A stretch of DNA of 46,459 nucleotides from Alphaproteobacteria bacterium (GTDB lineage Bacteria; Pseudomonadota; Alphaproteobacteria; Micropepsales; Micropepsaceae), in NCBI GenBank assembly GCA_015654635.1, contig JAATGP010000041.1, positions 1 through 46,459 of the forward strand. The letters are read 5' to 3'. How positions within the stretch are numbered: the stretch's first letter is position 1; each line of letters begins with the position of its first letter. The position numbers and the translations under genes were made by a program. The notes below the pieces were generated by a model. The model was not told the origin of the DNA and did not search any database. It worked only from the letters and a program-made list of their open reading frames with translations. Shown one piece after another: positions 33,656 through 42,329 of the stretch.

Positions 33656-34407
33656 CACCAATTTCCCGATGCCCCTCCGCCGCCAAACGAGCCGCCACCG
33701 CCGGAAAATCCGCCGCCGCCGCTGCCACCACCCCAGCCGCCGCCGCCACGTCCGCCCCCCATGCTCGCGAGCAAAAGAAGCGGCCACAAGGAACGACCGA
33801 ACACAGCCCAGAGAACAAACAATATGACGAAGAAGATAATGCCGCCAAAGGGCGAACCGTGCTCGTGCTGCTCAGGATCCGGAATGGCCTCCGCCCCCGT
33901 CGGCTTGCCGCCGAGGGTGCGCAGCACATCGACCGTGCCTTCGATCGCGCCACCATCGTAATCGCCCTTGCGAAAATGCGGCAGCATACCGTTTTCAATG
34001 ATCAATTTGGACTGCGCATCGGTCAGCGCGCCTTCCAGGCCATACCCCACTTCGATGCGAGTGGAGCGCTGGTTCGGTGCGATAATGATAAGCGCGCCGT
34101 TGTTCTTAGCTTTCTGGCCGATGCCCCAGGCACGACCGAGCTGGTAACCGTAATCGGCAATATCGGTACCGCCGAGATCCTTGACCGTGACGACGACGAC
34201 TTGATTGCCGGTCTGTTGTTCGTGCTCGGCAAGGTAAGCGGTGAGCTTTTGCTGGACTTCCGCCGAGAGGATGCCCGCATTGTCCACCACACGGCCCGTG
34301 AGCTGCGGAAAGGCGAGCGTAGCATGAGCTTGAACCGTAACGAAAAGCGCAAACAGAACCGCGATAAACGCGAATGTCTGCGAGGATTTAAAGCGGGAGA
34401 GCATCAT
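33655..34407 (-). CDS. YgcG-type TPM-domain protein with Gly-rich tail
   Basis: The product is 250 residues: signal peptide about 1-29 (ending VQAHA), TPM domain with FPQLTGRVVDNAGILSAEVQQKL, GNQVVVVTVKDLGG, NNGALIIIAPNQRSTRIEVGYGLEGALTDAQS, then one membrane helix (GGIIFFVILFVLWAVFG) and a tail of glycines broken by Ser/Phe that ends GGGGASGNW. This is the standard plan of YgcG-like proteins found beside LemA. The TPM domain faces the periplasm. The exact role of the family is not settled; phosphatase and membrane-repair roles have been proposed for relatives. Confidence 0.9.
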   Translation of the reverse strand: MMLSRFKSSQTFAFIAVLFALFVTVQAHATLAFPQLTGRVVDNAGILSAEVQQKLTAYLAEHEQQTGNQVVVVTVKDLGGTDIADYGYQLGRAWGIGQKAKNNGALIIIAPNQRSTRIEVGYGLEGALTDAQSKLIIENGMLPHFRKGDYDGGAIEGTVDVLRTLGGKPTGAEAIPDPEQHEHGSPFGGIIFFVILFVLWAVFGRSLWPLLLLASMGGGRGGGGWGGGSGGGGFSGGGGSFGGGGASGNW

Positions 34408-34490
34408 GAGGGACCATACCCAACATCGTCATGGCCGCACCTGAGAAGGCCATCCAGAATCTGTTCGCTTTGCCTAGGCTTGGCGGCTGG

Positions 34491-34513
34491 ATGGCCGGGT
34501 CAAGCCCGGCCAT
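34491..34513. repeat. Intergenic palindromic unit
   Basis: ATGGCCGGG and CCCGGCCAT form a 9-bp perfect stem around TCAAG. Palindromes of this form (GCCGGGTCAAGCCCGGC core) are common between genes in several alphaproteobacteria. It stands between lemA and the TPM genes and could end or stabilise the lemA transcript. Confidence 0.6.
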
Positions 34514-34539
34514 GACGACGTGGGCCCAGAGGGGGACCA

Positions 34540-35142
34540 CTAGAACTGCACAGACGGTGTTGTCTGCGCTTTTTCGTTCGCCTGGAAGCTCTGATAGGGC
34601 TTCAGCTCCGGATAAAGCAGCGACGCTGTCCAGCGCGTCGGGATGGTGCGCAGCATAGTGTTGAAGGATTGGACCTCTTGGATGTAGTCGCGGCGCGCCA
34701 CCGTGATGCGGTTTTCCGTGCCTTCGAGCTGGGCCTGCAGGGCGATGAAGTTCTGGTTCGACTTCAGATCCGGATAATTCTCACTGATCGCCAAGAGACG
34801 GCCAAGTGCGCCCTGAAGTTGGGCTTGATTGGCCTCATATTTCTTGAACGCTTCGGGATTGGTCGCGACATCGGCAGGCAGAACCGTCTGGGTGGCCTTC
34901 GCTCGCGCTTCCGTGACCTGCACCAGGACGCTCTGCTCCTGCTTTGCATAGCCTTTTACCGTCGCCACAAGATTGGGCACGAGGTCGGCGCGGCGCTGAT
35001 ACTCGTTCTGCACTTGGCTCCACGCGGCTTTGACCTGTTCGTCCTGCTTCGGCAAGGAATTGACCCCGCAGCCCGCAAGGCTGACGCCCAATACGGCCAC
35101 AGCCGCAAGACGCCCGAGATTTTTCCAAAAGGACATCGACAA
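34540..35142 (-). CDS. lemA: LemA family lipoprotein-like protein
   Basis: The product is 200 residues (start 35142, or ATG 35136 two codons later). The N-terminus has a lipobox, VSLAGC (Cys25), unusual next to the plain membrane anchor of many LemA proteins. The long helical hairpin carries the family motifs AWSQVQNEYQRRADLVPNLVATVKGYA, ARAKATQ, ALGRLLAISENYPDLKSNQNF and RRDYIQEVQSFNTMLRTIPT. It leads the LemA-TPM-TPM set on one strand. Confidence 0.93.
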   Translation of the reverse strand: MSMSFWKNLGRLAAVAVLGVSLAGCGVNSLPKQDEQVKAAWSQVQNEYQRRADLVPNLVATVKGYAKQEQSVLVQVTEARAKATQTVLPADVATNPEAFKKYEANQAQLQGALGRLLAISENYPDLKSNQNFIALQAQLEGTENRITVARRDYIQEVQSFNTMLRTIPTRWTASLLYPELKPYQSFQANEKAQTTPSVQF

Positions 35143-35185
35143 CCTCCCAATTCGCCCCTCCGAATCAAAGGGGCTCCCATTTAAT

Positions 35186-35224
35186 ACAAAAAAATTGCCG
35201 GAGCGGGGGGGCGCTCCGGCAATT
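35186..35224 (-). terminator. Rho-independent terminator (minus strand)
   Basis: AATTGCCGGAGCG/CGCTCCGGCAATT is a 13-bp perfect stem with a 6-base loop; on the minus strand it is followed by seven T. It lies about 210 bases past the LysR stop and blocks read-through into lemA. Confidence 0.88.
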
Positions 35225-35433
35225 CAGCTTGGGATTGCCCGCGAGGTTGGATCGCAGGCAGAGCCGGGCGGCAAAAAAGCACCGCCCTGGGCTCTCGCGG
35301 CGGGGGTGCCGCCGCCGGCAGGACCGTGGGGGGACGATGCTGCCGTATCTGTTAGATAGGGGGCATTCCTATCTTTTCAAGGACTGTCAACAAGCCGTTT
35401 TCCGCGGCACAAGCGTACCGCGAATGGCGCTGT

Positions 35434-36330
35434 TCAGTAGCACCAATTCTTAGCCTCGCGGACGAGAAAATCGCGGAAAGCCGCCACTCGCTTCGACTGG
35501 CGCAAGGCATCGGCATAGACCAGATGCACATCAAAACTTGGGCCCGCAACATCGGGCAGAATGCGAATGAGCTGCGGATATTGAATCGCCACATAGTCAG
35601 GAACCGAGACAATCCCAAGACCTGTCAGCGCGGCGTTGAGCACACCCGTGACATTGTTAATTCGCACAATGCGGCCTTTGGCATGTGGGCGATGGCAGCG
35701 CTTGGCATGATCAGCAAGCCAGTTCACATCACGCACTTCCGCCGGTGCCGTCTCGCCATAGGAGATGACAGTATGGTCCGGGATATCGTCCAGCTTCTCG
35801 GGCGTGCCGACGCCATCCAGATATTCCTGCGTGGCGTAGACGTGATAATGCACAGTGAAGAGCTTGCGCTGGATGAGGTCGGCCTGTACCGGCGCCCGCA
35901 TGCGGATGGCGACATCGGCCTCGCGCTGGGACAAGTCCAGCTCGCGATCCTCCATCATGAGGTGGATTTCGAGCTCCGGGCATTCCTTTAAGAGAATGGC
36001 GAGCCGCGGCACCAGCCAATAACTGCCGATGCCGTAGGTGGAGGTGATCTTGAGGGAGCCGCGCGGCGCATCGTGGACGTTTTTTAGCGCCTCTTCGGCC
36101 TGTGCAAGACGCGCCAACACATCGCTGACCGCCGAATAGAGCATCTCCCCCTCATCAGTGAGGGTCAGACCACGGGCATGGCGCTGAAATAGCGGGGTGT
36201 TGATTTCCTCTTCCAGCGCGCTGATTTGGCGGCTGACGGCGGACTGGCTGAGGGTCAGCATTTGTCCGGCATGGGTGAAGCTTCCTGCGGAGGCCACGGC
36301 GTGAAAAATACGTAGCTTGTCCCAGTCCAT
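35434..36330 (-). CDS. LysR-family transcriptional regulator
   Basis: The product is 298 residues. The winged HTH is typical: LRIFHAVASAGSFTHAGQMLTLSQSAVSRQISALEEEINTPLFQRHARGLTLT. The effector domain (from about 90) has SLKITSTYGIGSYWLVPRL and a closing DVHLVYADALRQSKRVAAFRDFL. It sits 30 bases downstream of trxB on the same strand and may be co-transcribed with it. The inducer is unknown. Confidence 0.93.
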   Translation of the reverse strand: MDWDKLRIFHAVASAGSFTHAGQMLTLSQSAVSRQISALEEEINTPLFQRHARGLTLTDEGEMLYSAVSDVLARLAQAEEALKNVHDAPRGSLKITSTYGIGSYWLVPRLAILLKECPELEIHLMMEDRELDLSQREADVAIRMRAPVQADLIQRKLFTVHYHVYATQEYLDGVGTPEKLDDIPDHTVISYGETAPAEVRDVNWLADHAKRCHRPHAKGRIVRINNVTGVLNAALTGLGIVSVPDYVAIQYPQLIRILPDVAGPSFDVHLVYADALRQSKRVAAFRDFLVREAKNWCY

Positions 36331-36360
36331 ACCAACCCCTCACAAACCCTATCCGTGCAC

Positions 36361-37314
36361 TCACGCCTCGTGAGCGCTGGCGAGAAAACGCTCGGCTTCC
36401 AGCGCCGCCATGCACCCCATACCGGCCGCGGTTACCGCCTGACGGAAGACGCGATCCTTCACGTCACCGGCAGCAAAAACACCGGCCACGCTGGTATGCG
36501 TGGAATCGGGTGCTGTTCTGATATAGCCGAATTCGTCCATTTCCACCTGACCTTTGAACAAGGATGTCGCAGGCGAGTGGCCAATGGCAATGAAAACTCC
36601 GTCTACATCAAACTCCGTAATCGTGCCCGTGATGGTATTGCGCACTGCCACGCCGGTTACGCCCTTCGGCTCGTCAGACCCCAAAACCTCAGCAATTTCG
36701 CTGTCGTAAACGATGTCGATCTTAGGGTTGTTTTCCAGCCGGATCATGTTGGTGCGATCGCAGCGCAGGGCGTCGCGGCGGTGGATCAAGGTCACGTGAT
36801 CGGCGAAATTGGTAAGGAAGAGTGCTTCTTCGGCCGCAGTATTGCCGCCACCAACCACCGCCACCTTCTTGCCCCGGTAGAAAAAACCATCGCAAGTCGC
36901 GCAGGCCGAGACGCCCGAGCCTTGAAAGGCCTGCTCGGAATCGAGCCCAAGCCAATTGGCTTGGGCGCCGGTGGCAATGACCAGCGTGTCGGCGGTATAG
37001 CGGATGCCGGAATCACCGACCAGGGTGAAGGGTCTGCGGCCCAGATCGACAGCGGTGATAATGTCGGAGACGAATTTTGTCCCCAGCTTTGTGGCCTGCT
37101 CTTCCATTTGCTGCATCAGCCAAGGCCCTTGGATAGCGTCCGCAAAACCCGGAAAATTCTCGATCTCGGTGGTGATGGTGAGCTGGCCGCCGGGCTGCAG
37201 CCCTGCGATGATGGTGGGTTCGAGCATGGCGCGGGCCGCATAAATGGCGGCTGTACAGCCTGCCGGGCCGCTGCCGAGGATAATAATCTTGGAATGGTGG
37301 GCCTGATCGGACAC
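36361..37314 (-). CDS. trxB: Thioredoxin-disulfide reductase
   Basis: The product is 317 residues, the normal length. The FAD site is GSGPAG (14-19), the redox-active pair is C138-A-T-C141 in CATCDG, the NADPH site is GGGNTA (155-160) with HRRDALR binding the 2'-phosphate, and the second FAD motif is VFAAGDVKD. It transfers electrons from NADPH to thioredoxin in the cytoplasm. It may support the Cys-type peroxidase encoded in this window. Confidence 0.96.
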   Translation of the reverse strand: MSDQAHHSKIIILGSGPAGCTAAIYAARAMLEPTIIAGLQPGGQLTITTEIENFPGFADAIQGPWLMQQMEEQATKLGTKFVSDIITAVDLGRRPFTLVGDSGIRYTADTLVIATGAQANWLGLDSEQAFQGSGVSACATCDGFFYRGKKVAVVGGGNTAAEEALFLTNFADHVTLIHRRDALRCDRTNMIRLENNPKIDIVYDSEIAEVLGSDEPKGVTGVAVRNTITGTITEFDVDGVFIAIGHSPATSLFKGQVEMDEFGYIRTAPDSTHTSVAGVFAAGDVKDRVFRQAVTAAGMGCMAALEAERFLASAHEA

Positions 37315-37548
37315 GGGAGAGACACTTTCGTTGCAACGGTGCCACGCTCATATCGGGATCGCCAGGGCAAAGGTCAAGCGCAGCGAAGTCCCGCCCCTGC
37401 GTCCCTCTCGGATGGACCTGTGTCGCTTCTCATTCCTACCCGCGACGTTGCAGCCGCGCCGGGAGCGCACCATTTGTAGAAATATTATTGCTCCCCAGGC
37501 CCGTCCCGGGGTAAAAAGCGGCGCGATAGATAATTTCGGGGAACACCC

Positions 37549-38028
37549 TTGGAGCACCATAAGCTCGATTCCATCGACGTGAAGATTCTCACAGAACTTC
37601 AGGCCGACGGACGTATTACCAATGTCGAACTCTCCCGCCGAGCCAAAATTACTGCCCCGCCCTGCCTAAGGCGCATGCGGGCGCTAGAAAAGGCTGGCTA
37701 TATCCAGGGCTATCACGCCGATCTGGACGCCAAATCTCTGGGCTTCGAAGTCACGGGGTTTGCCTTTGTCGGCTTGGCCAGCCAGCACGACCAAGACCTC
37801 AAGCAGTTCGAGGAACACGTCCGTAGCTGGCCCAACGTTCGTGAGTGCTTCATGCTCTCGGGCGAAGTCGACTTCATTCTCAAAATTGTCGCCAAGGACC
37901 TTTCGACCTTTCAGAGTTTCATCACGGAAACTCTTACGGCCGAGAAGAACGTCGCGAGCGTCAAGACAGCTCTTTCGATCCATGCCTCTAAAAATACACC
38001 GGGCGTGCCGATCGAAAGCAAACTGTAG
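37549..38028 (+). CDS. Lrp/AsnC-family transcriptional regulator
   Basis: The product is 159 residues from a TTG start; GGGGAA stands in the right place and no in-frame ATG exists before the family start KLDSIDVKILTELQADGR. The HTH reads ITNVELSRRAKITAPPCLRRMRALEKAGYI. The RAM ligand domain begins near FEVTGFAFVGL and includes the ECFMLSGEVDFILKIVAKDL motif. It is divergent from trxB and convergent (3-base gap) with an amino-acid permease, so control of amino-acid uptake is likely but not shown. Confidence 0.93.
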   Translation: MEHHKLDSIDVKILTELQADGRITNVELSRRAKITAPPCLRRMRALEKAGYIQGYHADLDAKSLGFEVTGFAFVGLASQHDQDLKQFEEHVRSWPNVRECFMLSGEVDFILKIVAKDLSTFQSFITETLTAEKNVASVKTALSIHASKNTPGVPIESKL

Positions 38029-38031
38029 GCG

Positions 38032-39441
38032 CTACGAGCCTGCCAATCGCGACGTCTTCCTGCCGTAAACGGCATAGACAACCATGCCTGCGACGTTCCA
38101 GAAGAGGAACAAGCGTTGGGTGAGTGCCGGCAGGCTCCAGAAGAGGTACAGGCAGCCCAGGATCGCGGCAGGACCGACGAGCCACCATAGCGGCGCTTTG
38201 AAGACACGTGGGCGGCCGGGATTGGTGCGGCGATAGATCATCATCGCCAACGCCACTGCCACAAAGGCGCAGAGCGTGCCGGAATTGGCCAGCTCCGCAA
38301 TCAGTTTCAAGGGCGCCAAGCCTGCGATAATGGCGGCAACTACGCCGGTGAAGATGGTGACGGCAATAGGCGTGCCGGTCTTGCTATTCACCCGCGCCAA
38401 GGCGCCGGGCAACAGACGATCGCGCGCCATGACAAAAAAGATGCGGCTCTGGCCAAACATGAACACCATGATGACGGTGGGAAAGGCGATCACCGCCGCG
38501 CCACCGATCACCGCCGACCAATTGTCCTGATGCAGGGTACGCAGGATCAGGGCTAAAGGCTCGGCACTGCCCGCGAAACGGATGGTGGGAACCGCACCGA
38601 TAGCGGTGGCGGCCACGGCAATATAAATTGCCGTGCACAGCAGCATCGAGCCGACAATACCGATAGCGAGATCGCGGCTCGGATTCTTCGCCTCTTCGGC
38701 GGCGGTCGAAATCGCATCGAAGCCATAGAAGGCAAAAAAGATCAGAGAGGCGGCAGGCAGTACGCCGAGCTTCACGCCTTCGGGCGTCACGCTGGAAATG
38801 CCATAGGGCAGAAACGGCTTGAAATGGGCCGGATCGAAAGCCGGTAATGCCAGCGCCACAAAAGCCGCCAGCGCGGCAAGCTTGAGGACGACGAGGATGG
38901 CATTGATTGTGGCGCTCTCGCGCGTGCCGGCCGCGAGCAGAGCTGCCACAGCCAGCGAAATCCCCACCGCCGGAAGATTGACCAGCCCGCCGGAGCTTGG
39001 CCCTGCCAACAACGCGGGAATGATAGGCAAATGCAGCCATGCCATGAAGCCCGCCGCATAGGCGGACCAGCCCACCGCCACCGCGGCGCACACGACAGTG
39101 TATTCAAGGATCAAACTCCAGCCGACGAACCACGCCACCGGCTCGCCCATCACGACATAGCTGTAGGTATAAGCGCTGCCGGCGGCAGGCATCATTGTTG
39201 CCATCTCGGCATAGGCCAGCGCCGCACAGGCGCTAACCACACCGGCGATGACGAAAGAGATGATCATGCCCGGACCAGCGAGCCCTGCCGCCTGCCCGAT
39301 CAGGGTATAAATACCGGTGCCGACGATGCCGCCAACACCCAGGGCCAGAAGATGCGGCCACGACAGCGTGCGCTTGAGTTTCTCGCCACCCGGATTGTCA
39401 TGCACCGAGTCAATGGGCTTCCGCCGCCCGAAAATACGCAT
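38032..39441 (-). CDS. APC-superfamily amino acid permease (cationic amino acid transporter-like)
   Basis: The product is 469 residues with about 12 helices. The first helix has LGVGGIVGTGIYTLIGQAAG, the unwound substrate-binding stretch of APC transporters. AYAEMATMMPAAGSAYTYSYVVMGE and FFAFYGFDAISTAAEEAKNPSRDLAIGIV match the CAT/YfnA subgroup. It follows the phosphotransferase gene by 24 bases on the same strand. Lrp-type control from the convergent neighbour is plausible. Confidence 0.93.
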   Translation of the reverse strand: MRIFGRRKPIDSVHDNPGGEKLKRTLSWPHLLALGVGGIVGTGIYTLIGQAAGLAGPGMIISFVIAGVVSACAALAYAEMATMMPAAGSAYTYSYVVMGEPVAWFVGWSLILEYTVVCAAVAVGWSAYAAGFMAWLHLPIIPALLAGPSSGGLVNLPAVGISLAVAALLAAGTRESATINAILVVLKLAALAAFVALALPAFDPAHFKPFLPYGISSVTPEGVKLGVLPAASLIFFAFYGFDAISTAAEEAKNPSRDLAIGIVGSMLLCTAIYIAVAATAIGAVPTIRFAGSAEPLALILRTLHQDNWSAVIGGAAVIAFPTVIMVFMFGQSRIFFVMARDRLLPGALARVNSKTGTPIAVTIFTGVVAAIIAGLAPLKLIAELANSGTLCAFVAVALAMMIYRRTNPGRPRVFKAPLWWLVGPAAILGCLYLFWSLPALTQRLFLFWNVAGMVVYAVYGRKTSRLAGS

Positions 39442-39465
39442 AATGCCCGCCCGATTTGAGTCGGG

Positions 39466-40473
39466 TCACATTTGACGGTCGGATAGCGCTTCTGTCCAGC
39501 GCTCCTGCAATTCCGTGAGACGGCTGAGGCTGCCGGTTAGAAAGGCCTTGGCATTGCCGCGCACGAAAGCTTTGTCGGTTTCCGCAGTGATATAGCCAAC
39601 CGGTGCCTTGCCATCGATATGAGCGAGAAGGAGGGCCGCAACGAAACCAGCCGTGCGCCGCTCCAGCCCGGCGTGGCTCTCCCACGCAGCAGAAGCCAAA
39701 TAGGCGTCTTTGAGGGCCCGGTAACACACAGCGTAGCCGTCACTATACTGCGGAAGCCAGACGGCTTTGAGCAACAGATGAGCGAGGCAGAAGGCCAAAT
39801 CAAAGGCTGGGTCACCGTAGCAGGCGGCTTCGGCATCGAGAAAGACAGGACCATCGGGACCGCAGAGGATGTTCTCAGGACTGACATCGCCTTGCATCAG
39901 CGCAATATGGGCGACGCCCAGATTCTTCGCCATCGAGCGGATGACCGGTGCCACATCGGGGTGTTTGGCGGCCACGTGGAGAAGATAGGCATCCACACGC
40001 AAAGCATGGAATTGCGGTCCGTTGCGAAAATCGCGGGCGATATCTTCCCGCCCTGCCGTCTCGCCATGAATGCGGACGAGCCGAGCGCCGAGCTGGGCGG
40101 CAAAAGCCGGATCCGTATGGCCTGCTGCCAATTGGTCTTTCCACACCGGATGGGTATCGGGCGGCAGGTATTCCATGGCGAAGAGGTGGCGGGGCCGGTC
40201 CTCACCCAAAATCATGGGCACCCAATCGGGATCAAGGCCGCCGACAAGCTTCATCCAGGCCACTTCGGCATGGCTACGCTCTGCCGGGGCGCGCCATTCG
40301 GCGGCCACCCGCAATTTCGCCAAAGGCCGTTTGACGCAAAACCGCCGTGCCCCCACCGTCACCAAAGCGACATCGCAAGAGACACCCTCCGCCAAAGCGT
40401 CGGCGGCGATACTCTGTCCAGGCGTCATCAACCCCATGCTGATTAGGGCCGGTTCAAGGGCATTCAAGCACAT
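39466..40473 (-). CDS. APH-like phosphotransferase family protein
   Basis: The product is 335 residues from ATG 40473; upstream in-frame ATGs would run through the divergent gene's coding region. The kinase fold has the nucleotide-binding Lys48 (FCVKRP), the catalytic loop LMQGDVSPENIL with D196 and N201 (Gln in place of the usual His before Gly-Asp), and the metal-binding D213 in VFLDAEAACYGDPAFDLAF. Relatives phosphorylate small molecules such as aminoglycosides, choline, homoserine or methylthioribose. It precedes the amino-acid permease, so an amino-acid or amine substrate is a guess. It is not evidence for antibiotic resistance. Confidence 0.87.
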   Translation of the reverse strand: MCLNALEPALISMGLMTPGQSIAADALAEGVSCDVALVTVGARRFCVKRPLAKLRVAAEWRAPAERSHAEVAWMKLVGGLDPDWVPMILGEDRPRHLFAMEYLPPDTHPVWKDQLAAGHTDPAFAAQLGARLVRIHGETAGREDIARDFRNGPQFHALRVDAYLLHVAAKHPDVAPVIRSMAKNLGVAHIALMQGDVSPENILCGPDGPVFLDAEAACYGDPAFDLAFCLAHLLLKAVWLPQYSDGYAVCYRALKDAYLASAAWESHAGLERRTAGFVAALLLAHIDGKAPVGYITAETDKAFVRGNAKAFLTGSLSRLTELQERWTEALSDRQM

Positions 40474-40621
40474 GTGATGGGCCCGAGAGCAACATCTGGA
40501 GATAATGCCACGAAAGCAGCGCCAAGGCATCACCTTTGACCAAGCGATGGGGAATGGGCCAATTTGGGCGCCGCAGCATGGCAATATTTGTCCATAGGGC
40601 AGCAACAGAGGAGAAGCGACG

Positions 40622-41380
40622 ATGAAAAAACTTTGGCCCGCGTTTGGAGCATGCTTGCTTCTGATACAGGCAGCTTTTGCTGCCCCCTCCTCCACCAGTC
40701 CCATCAAAGCCGCCATCGCGGACCCGGCGCGTCCGGCAGAGGACGCCGCGCGCGATGCCGATCGCAAGCCCGCCGAGATGCTCATCTTCGCCAAGATCAA
40801 ACCGGGCGCCAAGGTGATGGATATCGTTCCCGGCGGGGGCTATTTCACGCGCCTCTTCGCCAAAGCGGTGGGAGCGCAAGGTTGGGTCTATGCTTATCAA
40901 CCGACCGAGCTCGACGCCTTTTCCAAAGGCAAACCGCCAAAAATTTTGAGCGTTGCAGCCAGCTATTCCAATGTCAGCGTCATTCGGGCGCCGATCAACA
41001 GCCTGACCGCACCCGAGCCTCTGGATGTGGCGTGGACAGCGCAGAACTATCACGATCTCAAAGACGATTTCTTCAAACCAGCCGACACGGCAGTCGTCAA
41101 CAAGGCGGTGTTTAATGCTTTGAAACCTGGCGGGCTTTATATCGTGCTCGACCATGCGGCGGAGAAGGGGTCGGGCCTTCGCGACACCAATACGCTGCAC
41201 CGGATCGACGAAGCGGCGGTAAAGCAGGAAGTCATGGCGGCAGGTTTTGAATTTATTGGCGAAAGCAAAGTGCTACGCAATCCCGCCGATCCTAAGACCG
41301 CCAATATCTTCGATAAAACCATCCGCGGCCATACCGACCAGTTCCTCTATAAATTCCGCAAACCCCTGAAGGCAAAATAG
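40622..41380 (+). CDS. Secreted class I methyltransferase-fold protein (COG4798-like)
   Basis: The product is 252 residues. A clear signal peptide (MKKLWPAFGACLLLIQAAFA) precedes a SAM-binding fold: VMDIVPGGGYFTRLFA (motif I, 65-80), WTAQNYHDLKDDFF near motif IV, LKPGGLYIVLDHAAEKG and HRIDEAAVKQEVMAAGFEF. Proteins of this group are predicted methyltransferases that carry an export signal, which is odd because SAM is not expected in the periplasm. GGAGAAG precedes the ATG. It is the first of three closely spaced plus-strand genes. Confidence 0.88.
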   Translation: MKKLWPAFGACLLLIQAAFAAPSSTSPIKAAIADPARPAEDAARDADRKPAEMLIFAKIKPGAKVMDIVPGGGYFTRLFAKAVGAQGWVYAYQPTELDAFSKGKPPKILSVAASYSNVSVIRAPINSLTAPEPLDVAWTAQNYHDLKDDFFKPADTAVVNKAVFNALKPGGLYIVLDHAAEKGSGLRDTNTLHRIDEAAVKQEVMAAGFEFIGESKVLRNPADPKTANIFDKTIRGHTDQFLYKFRKPLKAK

Positions 41381-41391
41381 GAGCATTACCC

Positions 41392-42042
41392 ATGCGGATA
41401 GCGGCTGTCGCCTTGTTGTTTCTGCTCCTTCCGGCGCGTGCCGAAACAGCGGCGCAGCGCATAACCGGCACCGTTGAGAGTTTTGTTGTCCCAGTGCTGA
41501 CCGTGAAGACCGCCAAAGGCAGCGTGGCGATCACGCTATCGCCGGATGCGCGCATCGTTGCCAATGAAAAAGCCCAATTTTCCACCATAAAGCCAGGCGA
41601 CTTCATTGCCTCCACCGCCGCGGCGGGCAAGGACGGCCGCTTGGTCGCCAAAGAGCTGCGGATTTTTCCGCCCTCACTGCGCGGTCTCGGCGAAGGCCAA
41701 TATCCTTATGAGGGCGCCAGCCTGACCAATGCTGCGGTGATCTCCACAGCGGTGACACCCAAGGGCAAAGGGGGCGTGTTGAAACTGTCTTTTCATGGCT
41801 CTACTTCGGGCCCAAACGGGATGTGCAGCGGCCATGCGCCAGCGCCCGAACAAGGACCTTGTACAGGCGACGCCGAAATTGTGGTGACCGGCAAAACCAT
41901 TGTGACGGCCTGGCTTTTGGGCGATCAAACTTGGCTGCAAATCGGCAAAGCCGTATCGCTTTTTGCGGTTGCCGACGCGGGTGGTAAACTCTCGAGCCCA
42001 GGCGTTCTGGTGGAACATAACGGGGTCAAACCAGTACCATGA
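41392..42042 (+). CDS. Secreted protein of unknown function (DUF5666-like)
   Basis: The product is 216 residues. A signal peptide ends around PARA (residue 17). The mature part is beta-rich with RITGTVESFVVPVLTVKTAKGSVAITLSPDARIVAN, a pattern like the OB-fold-type DUF5666 (RGTVTSV...GTLTVRT). Later parts hold two Cys in NGMCSGHAPAPEQGPC and end HNGVKPVP. It begins 11 bases after the methyltransferase stop and its TGA overlaps the ATG of the next gene. Confidence 0.75.
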   Translation: MRIAAVALLFLLLPARAETAAQRITGTVESFVVPVLTVKTAKGSVAITLSPDARIVANEKAQFSTIKPGDFIASTAAAGKDGRLVAKELRIFPPSLRGLGEGQYPYEGASLTNAAVISTAVTPKGKGGVLKLSFHGSTSGPNGMCSGHAPAPEQGPCTGDAEIVVTGKTIVTAWLLGDQTWLQIGKAVSLFAVADAGGKLSSPGVLVEHNGVKPVP

Positions 42043-42275
42043 GCAAGGAAGCAAAGAAGATTGGTGCCGTTGGCGCATTGCCGATCGGCACCGTGCCGGT
42101 CGGATTTGCACTGCTGGGCGCGCTCGCAATCGGCGCGCTTTCGATCGGAGCCCTGGCGATCGCAAGGCTCGCCGTTGGCCGCATCGCCATTGGGCATCTG
42201 CATCTTAAAACCGCGGAAATCGACAATCTGACGGTGCGACAGCTGACCGTGATCGAGCCTCCAAAGCATCATTGA
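42039..42275 (+). CDS. Small five-residue-repeat protein
   Basis: The product is 78 residues. After MSKEAKKIGAVGAL it falls into about twelve consecutive five-residue units with hydrophobic residues at units' positions 2 and 5: PIGTV, PVGFA, LLGAL, AIGAL, SIGAL, AIARL, AVGRI, AIGHL, HLKTA, EIDNL, TVRQL, TVIEP. The first units are Ala/Gly/Ile-rich, the last polar. This periodicity is that of pentapeptide-repeat or other solenoid folds, though the apolar half could also lie in a membrane. Start and stop overlap the previous gene as ATGA, so it is translationally coupled. Confidence 0.75.
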   Translation: MSKEAKKIGAVGALPIGTVPVGFALLGALAIGALSIGALAIARLAVGRIAIGHLHLKTAEIDNLTVRQLTVIEPPKHH

Positions 42276-42329
42276 TCCAGCGCGCCGCATGCGCCATCTG
42301 GGTTAGCCTGCCGCCATAACAGGGTGGGT

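Noticed and set aside
36355..37479. 374-codon plus-strand open frame
   Set aside because: It is antisense to trxB, whose motifs are complete on the other strand.
39466..40812. Longer form of the phosphotransferase starting at 40812
   Set aside because: The extra 113 codons run antisense through the signal-peptide and motif-I region of the methyltransferase gene and do not resemble the kinase family.
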